A DNA stretch of 64,000 bases, taken from contig SVJB01000002.1 in the NCBI GenBank assembly GCA_015069185.1, positions 64,797 to 128,796 on the forward strand, given 5' to 3'. The notes beneath the pieces were generated by a model. The model had not been told where the DNA came from and did not search any database. It saw only the letters and a program-made list of their open reading frames with translations. The DNA is from Oscillospiraceae bacterium. GTDB taxonomy: Bacteria; Bacillota; Clostridia; UBA1212; UBA1255. Shown here piece after piece: positions 25,156 through 33,789 of this stretch. Each line of letters begins with the position of its first letter. The first letter of the stretch is position 1. Both the position numbers and the translations under genes were made by a program.

Positions 25156-26751
25156 ATGTATCCAGAAAGATTTGCAGAATCCTTAAAAGCTGTTGAGGCA
25201 GCAAGAGAGAATAATATAAAATTAGAGCCACGTCGTATGACCGCTCAGGAAAAAGAAGATTTGCTCAAGGCATATCATCCTGACTACAAAGAAGACCAAT
25301 TTGTTGAACTTAAGATTGGTCCTAATAAAGGTGAAAAAGTGCCTGTAGAATTAGCTGCAATTCTTCAAGCACATAGCCGTATTACAGCAGACAGCGTGGA
25401 TCTTGAGAATCCTGATTATGATGTGGACGTTCTTGTTATCGGAGGCGGCGGAGCAGGTTCTTCAGCTGCAATCGAAGCTCATGAAGCCGGCGCAAATGTA
25501 ATGATCGTAACAAAGCTTCGTATCGGTGATGCTAATACAATGATGGCTGAGGGTGGTATTCAGGCAGCAGATAAAGCAAATGACTCTCCTGCAATACACT
25601 TCGTAGATGCTTTTGGTGGCGGACACTATGCAGCAAAGCGTGAGCTCTTATCAAAACTCGTTTGTGATGCTCCTGACGCAATCAAATGGCTTAATGACCT
25701 TGGTGTTGAATTCGACAAAGATGCAGAAGGTAATATGATTACAACACACGGTGGCGGTACATCAAGAAAGCGTATGCACGCTGCCAAGGACTATTCAGGC
25801 GCTGAGATTATGAGAACTCTTCGTGATGAGGTTCTTAACCGCAATATTCCTGTTGTTGATTTTACAGCAGCAATTGAGCTTATTCTTGACGATAAAGGAA
25901 ATGCTGCAGGTGCAGTACTCCTTAATATGGAAACAAAAGAACTGCTTGTTGCTAAGGCAAAGACAGTTATTATATCAACAGGTGGTGCAGGACGTATGCA
26001 TTACCAAGGCTTTCCTACATCAAACCACTATGGTGCTACAGCTGACGGTTTGGTACTTGGTTATCGTGTAGGTGCAAAGCTTCTTTACGCAGATACACTT
26101 CAGTATCACCCAACAGGCGCTGCATATCCTGAACAGATTTTCGGTGCTCTCGTTACTGAGAAAGTTCGTTCACTTGGTGCAAAGCTTATTAATGTAAACG
26201 GTGAAGCTTTCATGCATCCTCTTGAGACAAGAGACGTTTCAGCCGCTTCCATTATCCGCGAATGCTCTACAAGAGGAAATGGTGTAGACACAGGTAGCGG
26301 TCTTGCTGTATGGCTTGATACTCCTATGATTGAGAAAATTGGTGGAGAGGGAACAATTGAAGCAAGAATTCCTGCTATGATGCGTATGTTTGGCAAATAC
26401 GGTATCGATATCCGTAAAGAGCCAATCCTTATCTATCCAACACTTCACTATCAGAACGGTGGCCTTGACATCAGTGCTGACTGTATGACAACGAACGTAG
26501 AGAACCTCTTTGTTGCCGGCGAAGCTGTTGGAGGAATCCACGGCAGAAACAGACTTATGGGCAACTCACTTCTTGATATTATCGTATTCGGCCGTAGCGC
26601 AGGTAAGAGTGCAGCTGCAAAATGCAAGGATGTTCAGGTTGGTAAGTTAACTCTTGCTCACATCGACAGCTTTGAGAATGAAATAAAGGAAGCAGGACTT
26701 GATACAGAAGAAGTATCACCTAAGTTGCTTCCTGATTACAGAAGAAAGTAA
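25156..26751 (+). CDS. Fumarate reductase flavoprotein, soluble type with N-terminal extension
   Basis: 531 residues. FAD-binding VLVIGGGGAGSSAA (about 93-104) is preceded by an extra 85-residue N-terminal segment. Residues equivalent to the E. coli FrdA active site are present: His318 (QYHPTG), Glu335 (TEKVR), Arg359 (ETRDVS, proton donor), His431 (LHYQNGG) and Arg466 (GRNRLMGNSL). The His that covalently binds FAD in FrdA/SdhA is Asn127 (DANTMMAEGG), so FAD should be non-covalent, as in TfrA and NadB. It should reduce fumarate to succinate using electrons from the preceding subunit. Aspartate oxidase is less likely because of HPTG and the operon. Confidence 0.88.
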   Translation: MYPERFAESLKAVEAARENNIKLEPRRMTAQEKEDLLKAYHPDYKEDQFVELKIGPNKGEKVPVELAAILQAHSRITADSVDLENPDYDVDVLVIGGGGAGSSAAIEAHEAGANVMIVTKLRIGDANTMMAEGGIQAADKANDSPAIHFVDAFGGGHYAAKRELLSKLVCDAPDAIKWLNDLGVEFDKDAEGNMITTHGGGTSRKRMHAAKDYSGAEIMRTLRDEVLNRNIPVVDFTAAIELILDDKGNAAGAVLLNMETKELLVAKAKTVIISTGGAGRMHYQGFPTSNHYGATADGLVLGYRVGAKLLYADTLQYHPTGAAYPEQIFGALVTEKVRSLGAKLINVNGEAFMHPLETRDVSAASIIRECSTRGNGVDTGSGLAVWLDTPMIEKIGGEGTIEARIPAMMRMFGKYGIDIRKEPILIYPTLHYQNGGLDISADCMTTNVENLFVAGEAVGGIHGRNRLMGNSLLDIIVFGRSAGKSAAAKCKDVQVGKLTLAHIDSFENEIKEAGLDTEEVSPKLLPDYRRK

Positions 26752-26779
26752 TTGAGTATAGGAAAGAGGTTATAAAACG

Positions 26780-28021
26780 ATGAATTTATTTGGTGGAGTA
26801 ATAACTGTAAATGGCGTTGCATTTTTACTTTTCTGTGTATTTGTAATTGCTGCTGTTGGTTATCTACTTGGTCGAGTAACAATCAAGGGTGTATCTCTTG
26901 GTACAGCAGGCGTATTTATAATCGCGTTGCTGTTTGGTTGTTTGTTTTTCACACCATTACAGGAAAATCTGACTGCTAATGGAATGGATATAAATAAATC
27001 ACTTAAGTTAATTGAAACATTTGGTTTGATTTTATTTGTTACATCTGTTGGCTTTATTGCAGGTCCCAAGTTCTTTGGCAATATGAAGAAGAACTTTAAA
27101 TCGTACGTTCTGTTAGGACTTATAATTATTATTGCAGGTGGTATATCTGCTATGGCATGTATATATATTGGTAGAGCTGTTGGTACAGGTGGTCTTGATA
27201 ACGACGGATTTACTGCTATGATAGTTGGACTGCTGTCTGGATCACTGACATCTACTCCTGCTTTCTCAGCTGCCAAGGATACTGTAGCTCCTGAACTTGA
27301 AAGTCTTGTTTCTGTTGGACACGGCATAGCATATATTTTTGGCGTTATCGGCGTTGTTCTTTTTGTTCAGCTTATACCCAAATTTGCAAAGGCAAATATG
27401 GATGAGGAGCGTAGCAAGCTTGTTCAGGTATCCGAAGGCAAACAGAAAATATATAACGGTAAGTTGATTCACATAGACGGTTTTGGTTTTGCAGCCTTTT
27501 CACTGGCCGCAATTATTGGTGTCTTTGTTGGCGCTATCAAGATTCCTCTTACAGGAAACGGATTAAGTGGCACAACATTTTCACTGACAACAACAGGAGG
27601 ATGTTTGTTGATAGCGCTTATCTTTGGCCATTTCAATAGAATTGGCAGGATCTCTATTATGCCTGACGAACATACTCTCAAGGTGTTCCGTGAACTGGGC
27701 TTGATGTTGTTCCTGATAGGCGCAGGTATTGCCGGTGGCGCTAAATTTATTGAGCTTTTCAACCTGACATATTTCATCTACGGTGTAATTATGACAATCT
27801 TCCCGATGGTCGTAGGTTATATCTTTGCGAAATATGTTCTGAAGCTCAGCTTGCTTAACAACCTTGGTTCTATTACAGGTGGTATGACAAGTACTCCTGC
27901 TCTTGGCACACTTATTAGTGTTGCTAAGACAGAAGACGTAGCAGCAGCATACGCTGCCACATATCCTATCGCTCTTATTGCGGTAGTACTTGTGTCACAG
28001 TTCTTAATATTGCTATTCTGA
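26780..28021 (+). CDS. AspT/SucE-type (AAE family) transporter, probable succinate exporter
   Basis: 413 residues, about ten transmembrane segments in two similar halves. Each half has a GLxLFxxxxGxxxGxKF segment (GLILFVTSVGFIAGPKFF; GLMLFLIGAGIAGGAKFI) followed by a S/GG-x-TSTPA motif (SGSLTSTPAFSAAKD; GGMTSTPALGTLI). This is the duplicated domain of the aspartate:alanine exchanger family. Members include AspT and the Corynebacterium succinate exporter SucE1. The central cytoplasmic TrkA-C domains usual in that family are missing, making it shorter. As the last gene of a predicted succinate-forming operon it is the likely export step. Confidence 0.75.
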   Translation: MNLFGGVITVNGVAFLLFCVFVIAAVGYLLGRVTIKGVSLGTAGVFIIALLFGCLFFTPLQENLTANGMDINKSLKLIETFGLILFVTSVGFIAGPKFFGNMKKNFKSYVLLGLIIIIAGGISAMACIYIGRAVGTGGLDNDGFTAMIVGLLSGSLTSTPAFSAAKDTVAPELESLVSVGHGIAYIFGVIGVVLFVQLIPKFAKANMDEERSKLVQVSEGKQKIYNGKLIHIDGFGFAAFSLAAIIGVFVGAIKIPLTGNGLSGTTFSLTTTGGCLLIALIFGHFNRIGRISIMPDEHTLKVFRELGLMLFLIGAGIAGGAKFIELFNLTYFIYGVIMTIFPMVVGYIFAKYVLKLSLLNNLGSITGGMTSTPALGTLISVAKTEDVAAAYAATYPIALIAVVLVSQFLILLF

Positions 28022-28052
28022 TATTCTGTGAAAATATTAAATCAAATCCAAA

Positions 28053-28087
28053 ACGGTGTGTTTCATATAGAAGCACACTGTTTTTTT
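28053..28087 (+). terminator. Intrinsic terminator closing the fumarate/succinate operon
   Basis: ACGGTGTGTTT and AAGCACACTGT pair over 11 positions (two G-U), followed by seven T. It lies 32 bases after the transporter stop. Confidence 0.88.
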
Positions 28088-28347
28088 AGTGGAGCTATGT
28101 GCGAAATTAAAAACACTGTCGAAATAGAACGTCGTTGTGCTGCTGGTGGTCCTGTTTTTGAAATTTACCTGTGAAAATTCAAAAACTAATAAAAAAACTG
28201 ACAACATTTTTTGCTAAAAGACATTGTTTCATTTCAAAGATGGCTTTGAAATCAGAAAATGTTTGGAACAAAAACAATTGTCTGCCTTCTTTTGGCTTGT
28301 TAAAATATAAAAATAAAGACATTTTGTAAAAGGGAAGGTATGCTATT
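28088..28347. promoter_or_regulatory. Intergenic region with two inverted repeats before the URO-D gene
   Basis: Two palindromes stand out in 260 AT-rich bases. The first is TTTTTGAA...TTCAAAAA (28155-28162 with 28178-28185). The second is a perfect ATTTCAAAG-ATGG-CTTTGAAAT (28231-28252), flanked by ACATT...AATGT so that 28221-28262 is largely self-complementary. Neither is followed by a T run, so operator or leader structure is more likely than terminator. No convincing -35/-10 pair was found. Confidence 0.45.
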
Positions 28348-29601
28348 ATGACATTACGAGAAAGATATAGGCGAATTCTTTTAGATAAAGACCCAAATGT
28401 AAGGACAATTAAATGGGAGTTTGGGTATTGGGGAGCTACTATTAATCATTGGTATGAAACTGGTATGCCCAAGCAGTATCCGGCGTTGATAGAGAGCAAA
28501 GTTACCACACCTACATCAAGCTTGAATCTTCCTTGTTGGCTTTGCAACAATAAATATTTAAAGCCTGGACAGTATGCCGGTGGCTTTACTCATGTTGCCG
28601 GTGCTTTGTCATGGCCTACCCAAGGCTTCTCGCTTGATCGGGAAGTAAAAGAATATTTTAAAATGGATGACACTCAGCAATTAGTTGATGTAAACTTCTT
28701 ATTTTACCCGATGTTTGACGTTAAGATTGAGGAAGATACTGATGATGCATTGATTTATTGGGATATAGATGGAGTAAAGAAGATTTTCAACAAGAAAACA
28801 GGCGTATTACCTACGCCACTGGATTATCCGGTGTATGATTGGGATTCATGGAACAAAATAAAAGCAGAGCGTCTGAATCCACTTGATATTAAGAAACGTT
28901 TCCCGGAAAATTGGAAAGAAAAGATACGTGAGTATCGATTCAGAGATTATCCCCTGGGAGTAGGTGGCTTGCCCTTTGGTGTGTTTGGCACGCTGGCACA
29001 TATTATGGGATATGAGAATTTGTTCTGCGCATATTATGAAGAGCCGGAGTTAGTTCATGATATTATAAGTACATTTACAGACTTATGGATAGAGATAATA
29101 AGTGAGATCCTAAAAGATGTTGAGATAGATTTTATACAATTCTGGGAAGATATTTCCGGAACATATGGTCCTATGGTGTCTCCGAATACAATGAGAGAAT
29201 TTATGGTTCCGTACTATAAGAGGATAACAGATTTTGGACGTGCTCATGGTATACCTCTCTTTATTGTAGATACTGATGGAGATTGTAACCAGATTATTCC
29301 TGTATTCTTAGATGGTGGCATTAATGTTATGTATCCTTTTGAGGTACACGCAGGTATGGACGTTCTTAAAGTCAGAACACAATATCCGGGGCTTGCTTGT
29401 ACCGGCGGCATTAACAAGATGGCAGTCCTTGAAGGTCCTGAGAAAATTGATGAGTTGCTGGCACATGTACGTGAGACTCTGAAAGTGGGAGGCTATATTC
29501 CTCATGGCGACCATTTCATACCACCGGAGGTTGATTTCGACAGCTTTTGCTATTACAGAAACCGCTTGAATGAAATTATTGATGAGATGGGAAGAGAGTA
29601 A
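28348..29601 (+). CDS. Uroporphyrinogen-decarboxylase-family (URO-D) protein, probable methyltransferase
   Basis: 417 residues of the URO-D superfamily. In anaerobes this fold is mostly used by cobalamin-dependent methyltransferases (MtaA/CmuA-like), not heme synthesis. Supporting features are FWEDISGTYGPMVSP, DTDGDCNQIIPVFLDGGINVMYPFE and GGINKMAVLEGPEKID with a final GDHFIPPEVDF, all typical of the URO-D methyltransferase subgroup. No corrinoid protein or partner methyltransferase is encoded nearby, so the substrate is unknown. The start is the ATG at 28348, with AAGGGAAGG upstream. Confidence 0.75.
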   Translation: MTLRERYRRILLDKDPNVRTIKWEFGYWGATINHWYETGMPKQYPALIESKVTTPTSSLNLPCWLCNNKYLKPGQYAGGFTHVAGALSWPTQGFSLDREVKEYFKMDDTQQLVDVNFLFYPMFDVKIEEDTDDALIYWDIDGVKKIFNKKTGVLPTPLDYPVYDWDSWNKIKAERLNPLDIKKRFPENWKEKIREYRFRDYPLGVGGLPFGVFGTLAHIMGYENLFCAYYEEPELVHDIISTFTDLWIEIISEILKDVEIDFIQFWEDISGTYGPMVSPNTMREFMVPYYKRITDFGRAHGIPLFIVDTDGDCNQIIPVFLDGGINVMYPFEVHAGMDVLKVRTQYPGLACTGGINKMAVLEGPEKIDELLAHVRETLKVGGYIPHGDHFIPPEVDFDSFCYYRNRLNEIIDEMGRE

Positions 29602-29672
29602 AACCTTTCTTGACTTACACTCCTTCGAAGTCGTATAATCATCACATTAAAATAAGAAAGAGGTTGTTTACT

Positions 29673-30254
29673 GTGAAAAAGTTTTTTGGTGAATTTAAAA
29701 AGTTTATTACACGCGGTAACGTAGTGGATATGGCAGTAGGTGTTATTGTAGGTAGTTCTTTTACTGCAATTGTAAACGCACTAAGCAACAACATATTAAA
29801 GCCTGTTATCAATTACTTACTTAAGTTAATCTTTGGCGCTAATTCTCTTAGCGAAGTTTATACATTCCTTGGTGAGAAGGTATTGGACGCAGAAGGAAAC
29901 GTGGATCTTACACAATCTATTTATATCGATTGGGGCGCATTTATTAACGCTATAATCAATTTCTTAATTGTAGCATTCGTTTTATTCTGCATCGTAAAGG
30001 CTATCAATACTATGCGTGATAGCTCTGCAAAGGTTAGAACCGGTAAGATTTCTAAAGAGGATAAGAAAGCTATGAAGGCTCAGGGCATCAAGCTCAGAGA
30101 TAAGGAAGCTGTTAAGGCATACTTTGCTGAAAAGGCTAAGAAAGAGGAAGAAGCTAAGCTTGCTCAAGAGGCAGCAGCTAAGGCTGAGAGAGAAGCTAAT
30201 CCTACTACAGAAGATCTTCTCAAGCAGATTCGTGATCTTCTTAAACGTGATTAA
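29673..30254 (+). CDS. mscL: Large-conductance mechanosensitive channel MscL
   Basis: 193 residues from a GTG start at 29673 (GAGG nine bases upstream); the longer in-frame TTG at 29610 gives a non-homologous N-terminus. The first helix FKKFITRGNVVDMAVGVIVG is the diagnostic MscL TM1 with its pore-lining Gly/Ala residues. TM2 is around FINAIINFLIVAFVLFCIVK. The C-terminal cytoplasmic part (about 75 residues, highly charged, Lys/Glu/Ala-rich, likely coiled coil) is longer than usual, ending with the family's EDLLKQIRDLLKRD bundle. It releases osmolytes on hypo-osmotic shock. Confidence 0.93.
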   Translation: MKKFFGEFKKFITRGNVVDMAVGVIVGSSFTAIVNALSNNILKPVINYLLKLIFGANSLSEVYTFLGEKVLDAEGNVDLTQSIYIDWGAFINAIINFLIVAFVLFCIVKAINTMRDSSAKVRTGKISKEDKKAMKAQGIKLRDKEAVKAYFAEKAKKEEEAKLAQEAAAKAEREANPTTEDLLKQIRDLLKRD

Positions 30255-30278
30255 TTTTCACAGTGAAATATAAAGCAG

Positions 30279-30308
30279 AAACCCGGGCTTGTAATAAGCC
30301 CGGGTTTT
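30279..30308 (+). terminator. Intrinsic terminator after mscL
   Basis: AAACCCGGGCTT, loop GTAAT, AAGCCCGGGTTT with T tail: a strong GC-rich stem 25 bases after the stop. Confidence 0.93.
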
Positions 30309-30408
30309 ATATTTATACATTGCAAATTTTTTTGTTTTATGTATTCCTTTTATATGATATATTTATACAAGATATCATTTCTTCGGCAGAAAGGATTGAA
30401 ATAAACAT

Positions 30409-32973
30409 ATGATACAAAAACATTCAATTTACAATTCTATTCAGAAGTGTATAGAGGGATCGATAGACAGGGATTGCATATTTCCTTTTCTTTGGGTTCA
30501 TGGTGAATCTCACGAGAGGCTGCAGGAAGAAATAGAAGCTATTTATAACAGTGGACTCAGAGAATTCTGTGTAGAGAGCCGTACTCATGAAAATTTCTGC
30601 GAAGAACAATGGTGGAGTGATTTTACATTTATTTTAGAATTTGCAGCAAGCAGGAATATGAAAGTATGGTTATTAGACGATAAACATTTCCCGACGGGCT
30701 ATGCAAATGGTGCCATAGAGAAGAAATATCCACATTTAAGACGCAAATGTGTGCGTATTGTTTGCATAGATGTATCAGGCCCCTTGGCAGAGGCATGCCT
30801 TATGGTGCCACCTATGGATAGTGATGAGGAACTTATATCTGCATCTGCGTATTTAAGAACAGGCAAGAGAGAAGAGGTTAACGGAAGTACCGGTATGTTA
30901 CTTACAGATAATATACAAAACGGTCTTATTTATTGGAATGTTCCCAAGGGTGTGTGGCGTGTGTTTTTCACAATTCGTACAAATCGAGGCCCGGCACATT
31001 TTAAGCATTATATTGATATGTGTGACGCAGAGTCTTGCAAGGTTATGTTAACAGAAATCTATGAGCCCCATTATATCCGCTATCAACAATATTTTGGAAA
31101 CACTTTCAGAGGGTTCTTTTCTGACGAACCATGTTTTGCCAATAATATTGGCTCTTTTAAGGATTCTTTGGGAACACCTGCGCTGATTCTTCCATGGCGG
31201 CAAGATATGATTTCCATTCTTGCGGATAAGCTAAACATAGATGAGACTGAAGCGGAACTTCGATTGCCGGCATTATGGTTTAATATTACAGATAAAACAG
31301 CTTCTATACGTTTTCAATATATGGATGAAATTACCAAATTGTATCGTGATAATTTCAGTCGTATGTTAGGCGATTGGTGCCGATCGCACGATGTAATGTA
31401 TATAGGTCATGTGATTGAAGACGCAGGTGCACATACACGCCTTGGATATGGTAGCGGACACTTCTTCCGTGCGATGGAAGGGCAGGATATGGCAGGTATG
31501 GATATTGTGCTTAATCAATTAAGTCCGGGCATTACAAATATGAGGCACACATCCGGTAGCTCTGCCGGTAGAGCAGAACCGGATTTTTACCATTATACAA
31601 TAAATCACTTAGCCACGTCTGCTGCACATCTTGATCCTAAAAAACAAGGAAGAGTTATGTGCGAACTTTACGGCGCCTTTGGTTGGGCGGAAGGTCTGCC
31701 GACGATGAGGTATTTCACGGATATGATGTTAGTGGGTGGCGTTAACCATTTTGTACCGCATGCTTTTTCTGCTAAGACGGAGGATCCGGATTGCCCTCCT
31801 CATTTCTATAATGGAGGATTGAATCCTCAATATCCCGGTTTTAAGAAGCTTATGGATTACACCGGGCGAATGTGTAATATTTTACGTTCCGGGACATATT
31901 GTGCAGAAGTAGCTGTTTACTATAATGCAGAAAGTGAATGGTGCGGTGGTGAATATATAGAACTTCCCGCTATTGCATCGACCTTAGGTAGAGCACATAT
32001 AGATTTTGATTTTGTACCTATGGATTACTTGATGGAAGCAACCGAATTTAATGGTGAAATGAAAATACACCAGTGTTCTTATAAAGTATTATTAGTTCCT
32101 TATGGAAGAATTCTTCCGGAAGCACTTTGCAGGCAACTTAATAACTTACATGATAAAGGCGTGAAAATTATGTATATAGGAAGCAAGCCGGCAAAAACAG
32201 AGTATGGTACTACAGAGAATCTACAAGGAGAGGTTATTTCTATTCAAAATTTAGCCGGACTCATGACGAGCCGTGGCCTTCAAATGATAACTCTCAGCAC
32301 AGATACACCCCATCTTCGTGTGCTTCGATTAAAAAATGATACTGAATACGCATATTTCTTTTTCAATCCGGAAACTTCACTGACGGTAGATACACAAGTC
32401 TGCTTTGAAGGTAATCCTACAGTAATTGCGTATGATGGTTGGAAGAATAAAACTTATGGCGTTTACGCAAGCCAAGGAAGATATCCGCTTATGTTGCAGC
32501 CGGGATGTGGTATCCTTTGGTGTGTCAAGGAATATGGCGATACTCTGCCACAGGAGGAAGTAAGAGAGTGGAAGCACTTTGTGTCCGGTCCTGTCAAAGT
32601 AATGCTGATAGAGGGTGGCTCTACAATCTATGAAGAGGAGCTTCAATCAAGTAATGAGTTTAAAAATTATGCACGAGCATTTCCTCGCTTTGGTGGAGTG
32701 ATTCGCTATGAATTTGATTACAAGAAGGATATAAAAGCGCTACGGCTAGGCGCTGCCGGAGAGGTTTCCAGATTATGGATTGACGGTATAGACATGGGAA
32801 TAGAAATCAACACGCCACATGAATTTGCAATTAGTGGATTGAGGCAAGATGTAAGACATAAAGTTGTCATAGAAGTTGCTGTTAATCAAGGGTATGCGTA
32901 TAGAGATAGATTTTCAGTAAATCTTCTTATGTCGCCAATGGGTATAATTGGGCCGTTAACAGTTATTGAGTAA
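30409..32973 (+). CDS. Large glycoside hydrolase-like protein (GH106/GH2-like architecture)
   Basis: 854 residues, no signal peptide visible. The N-terminal barrel-like region has IYNSGLREFCVESRTH, then VWLLDDKHFPTGYANG and FRGFFSDEPCFANN, resembling the alpha-L-rhamnosidase GH106-type enzymes and related uncharacterised glycosidases. The C-terminal 150 residues look like a beta-sandwich carbohydrate-binding domain (FDYKKDIKALRLGAAGEVSRLWIDG). The Glu/Asp in FFSDEP is a candidate catalytic acid. The enzyme is predicted cytoplasmic and stands alone without a transporter or regulator, so it probably acts on imported oligosaccharides. The family assignment is from memory of motif style and is moderate. 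Confidence 0.6.
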   Translation: MIQKHSIYNSIQKCIEGSIDRDCIFPFLWVHGESHERLQEEIEAIYNSGLREFCVESRTHENFCEEQWWSDFTFILEFAASRNMKVWLLDDKHFPTGYANGAIEKKYPHLRRKCVRIVCIDVSGPLAEACLMVPPMDSDEELISASAYLRTGKREEVNGSTGMLLTDNIQNGLIYWNVPKGVWRVFFTIRTNRGPAHFKHYIDMCDAESCKVMLTEIYEPHYIRYQQYFGNTFRGFFSDEPCFANNIGSFKDSLGTPALILPWRQDMISILADKLNIDETEAELRLPALWFNITDKTASIRFQYMDEITKLYRDNFSRMLGDWCRSHDVMYIGHVIEDAGAHTRLGYGSGHFFRAMEGQDMAGMDIVLNQLSPGITNMRHTSGSSAGRAEPDFYHYTINHLATSAAHLDPKKQGRVMCELYGAFGWAEGLPTMRYFTDMMLVGGVNHFVPHAFSAKTEDPDCPPHFYNGGLNPQYPGFKKLMDYTGRMCNILRSGTYCAEVAVYYNAESEWCGGEYIELPAIASTLGRAHIDFDFVPMDYLMEATEFNGEMKIHQCSYKVLLVPYGRILPEALCRQLNNLHDKGVKIMYIGSKPAKTEYGTTENLQGEVISIQNLAGLMTSRGLQMITLSTDTPHLRVLRLKNDTEYAYFFFNPETSLTVDTQVCFEGNPTVIAYDGWKNKTYGVYASQGRYPLMLQPGCGILWCVKEYGDTLPQEEVREWKHFVSGPVKVMLIEGGSTIYEEELQSSNEFKNYARAFPRFGGVIRYEFDYKKDIKALRLGAAGEVSRLWIDGIDMGIEINTPHEFAISGLRQDVRHKVVIEVAVNQGYAYRDRFSVNLLMSPMGIIGPLTVIE

Positions 32974-32978
32974 TAATT

Positions 32979-33584
32979 TTAGTCACAACAATATTTTTTC
33001 AACGCTTCGTAAACAGCATTTACAGGGAATCCCACCACGTTGTTGTAATCGCCGTGTATTTGCTGTACATGCCTGCCGAAAGGTCCTTGGATGCCGTAAC
33101 TGCCAGCCTTGTCCCTGTAGTCTAATGTTTGTAAATATTCCTCGATCTCGTTATCGCTTACTTTTGAAAAAGTTACGTCTGTTTGCTGGGCGAAGCTAAT
33201 AATGTTTGGACCTGTAGCGTTATCCGGCCTCCAGATTAATGTAACTCCTGTGAAAACGCTGTGTACGTTTCCCTGTAGCATCCGGAGCATAGTGCGAGCA
33301 TCATTTTCGGAGGCTGGTTTTCCTAATATATTATTTTCAAAAGCTACTACTGTATCTGCACCGATAAGAACTTCATTGGTGCCGAGTCCTCTGTGTTCAT
33401 ATGCCCACAAAGCTTTCTTTCGTGATATTTCTTTTACTACTTCATCAGGTACCTTCATGCAGGTAGACTCGTCAGCCTCAGAGACTGTACACTCAAAGGG
33501 GAGTCCGAGCAGCTGTATAAGCTCTCTTCTTCGCGGAGAGGCTGATGCTAAAACAAGTTTTATATCTTTATAATTGTAACTCAT
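32979..33584 (-). CDS. maf: Maf family nucleotide pyrophosphatase
   Basis: 201 residues. N-terminal VLASASPRRRELIQLLG is the Maf signature. GADTVVAFENNILGKP and the later YRDKAGSYGIQGPFGRHV complete the active site. Maf proteins hydrolyse dTTP, UTP and modified pyrimidine triphosphates, and are linked to septum inhibition in Bacillus. GGAGG is well spaced on the minus strand. It is convergent with the glycosidase gene, only five bases between stops. Confidence 0.95.
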   Translation of the reverse strand: MSYNYKDIKLVLASASPRRRELIQLLGLPFECTVSEADESTCMKVPDEVVKEISRKKALWAYEHRGLGTNEVLIGADTVVAFENNILGKPASENDARTMLRMLQGNVHSVFTGVTLIWRPDNATGPNIISFAQQTDVTFSKVSDNEIEEYLQTLDYRDKAGSYGIQGPFGRHVQQIHGDYNNVVGFPVNAVYEALKKYCCD

Positions 33585-33661
33585 AAATACCTCCGTTTGT
33601 CGGTAGTATTATACACTATTTGTTTAGGTTAGGGGTAGCTAAAAAGTTTCGAATTTGTGTA

Positions 33662-33689
33662 TTGACAGTAGCTTAGTATTGCATATAAT
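33662..33689 (+). promoter_or_regulatory. Strong promoter of small RNA, copy 1
   Basis: Consensus TTGACA (33662-33667), 16-base spacer, consensus TATAAT (33684-33689). No coding frame follows; a terminator is reached about 95 bases later. Confidence 0.88.
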
Positions 33690-33695
33690 AAAAGT

Positions 33696-33789
33696 GTGGA
33701 AACCAAGACGGTTGCCCACAGTAGGAAATTAAATTGTGAGTATCAACTCACAAATGACCCATCTGGTGGTGCAGACGGGTCATTTTTTT
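33696..33789 (+). ncRNA. Candidate antitoxin small RNA, copy 1
   Basis: Predicted to run from just after the TATAAT to the T run at 33783-33789. It folds as three hairpins: TGTGG-A-AACC...GGTT-GC-CCACA at the 5' end; TTGTGAGT-ATCA-ACTCACAA (33734-33753); and the terminator GACCCATCT...AGACGGGTC plus T7. Its 3' part is complementary to the 3' end of the converging peptide mRNA, covering the peptide stop codon at 33780. The stems, but not the loops, are preserved in copy 2. Antitoxin function is inference. Confidence 0.75.
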
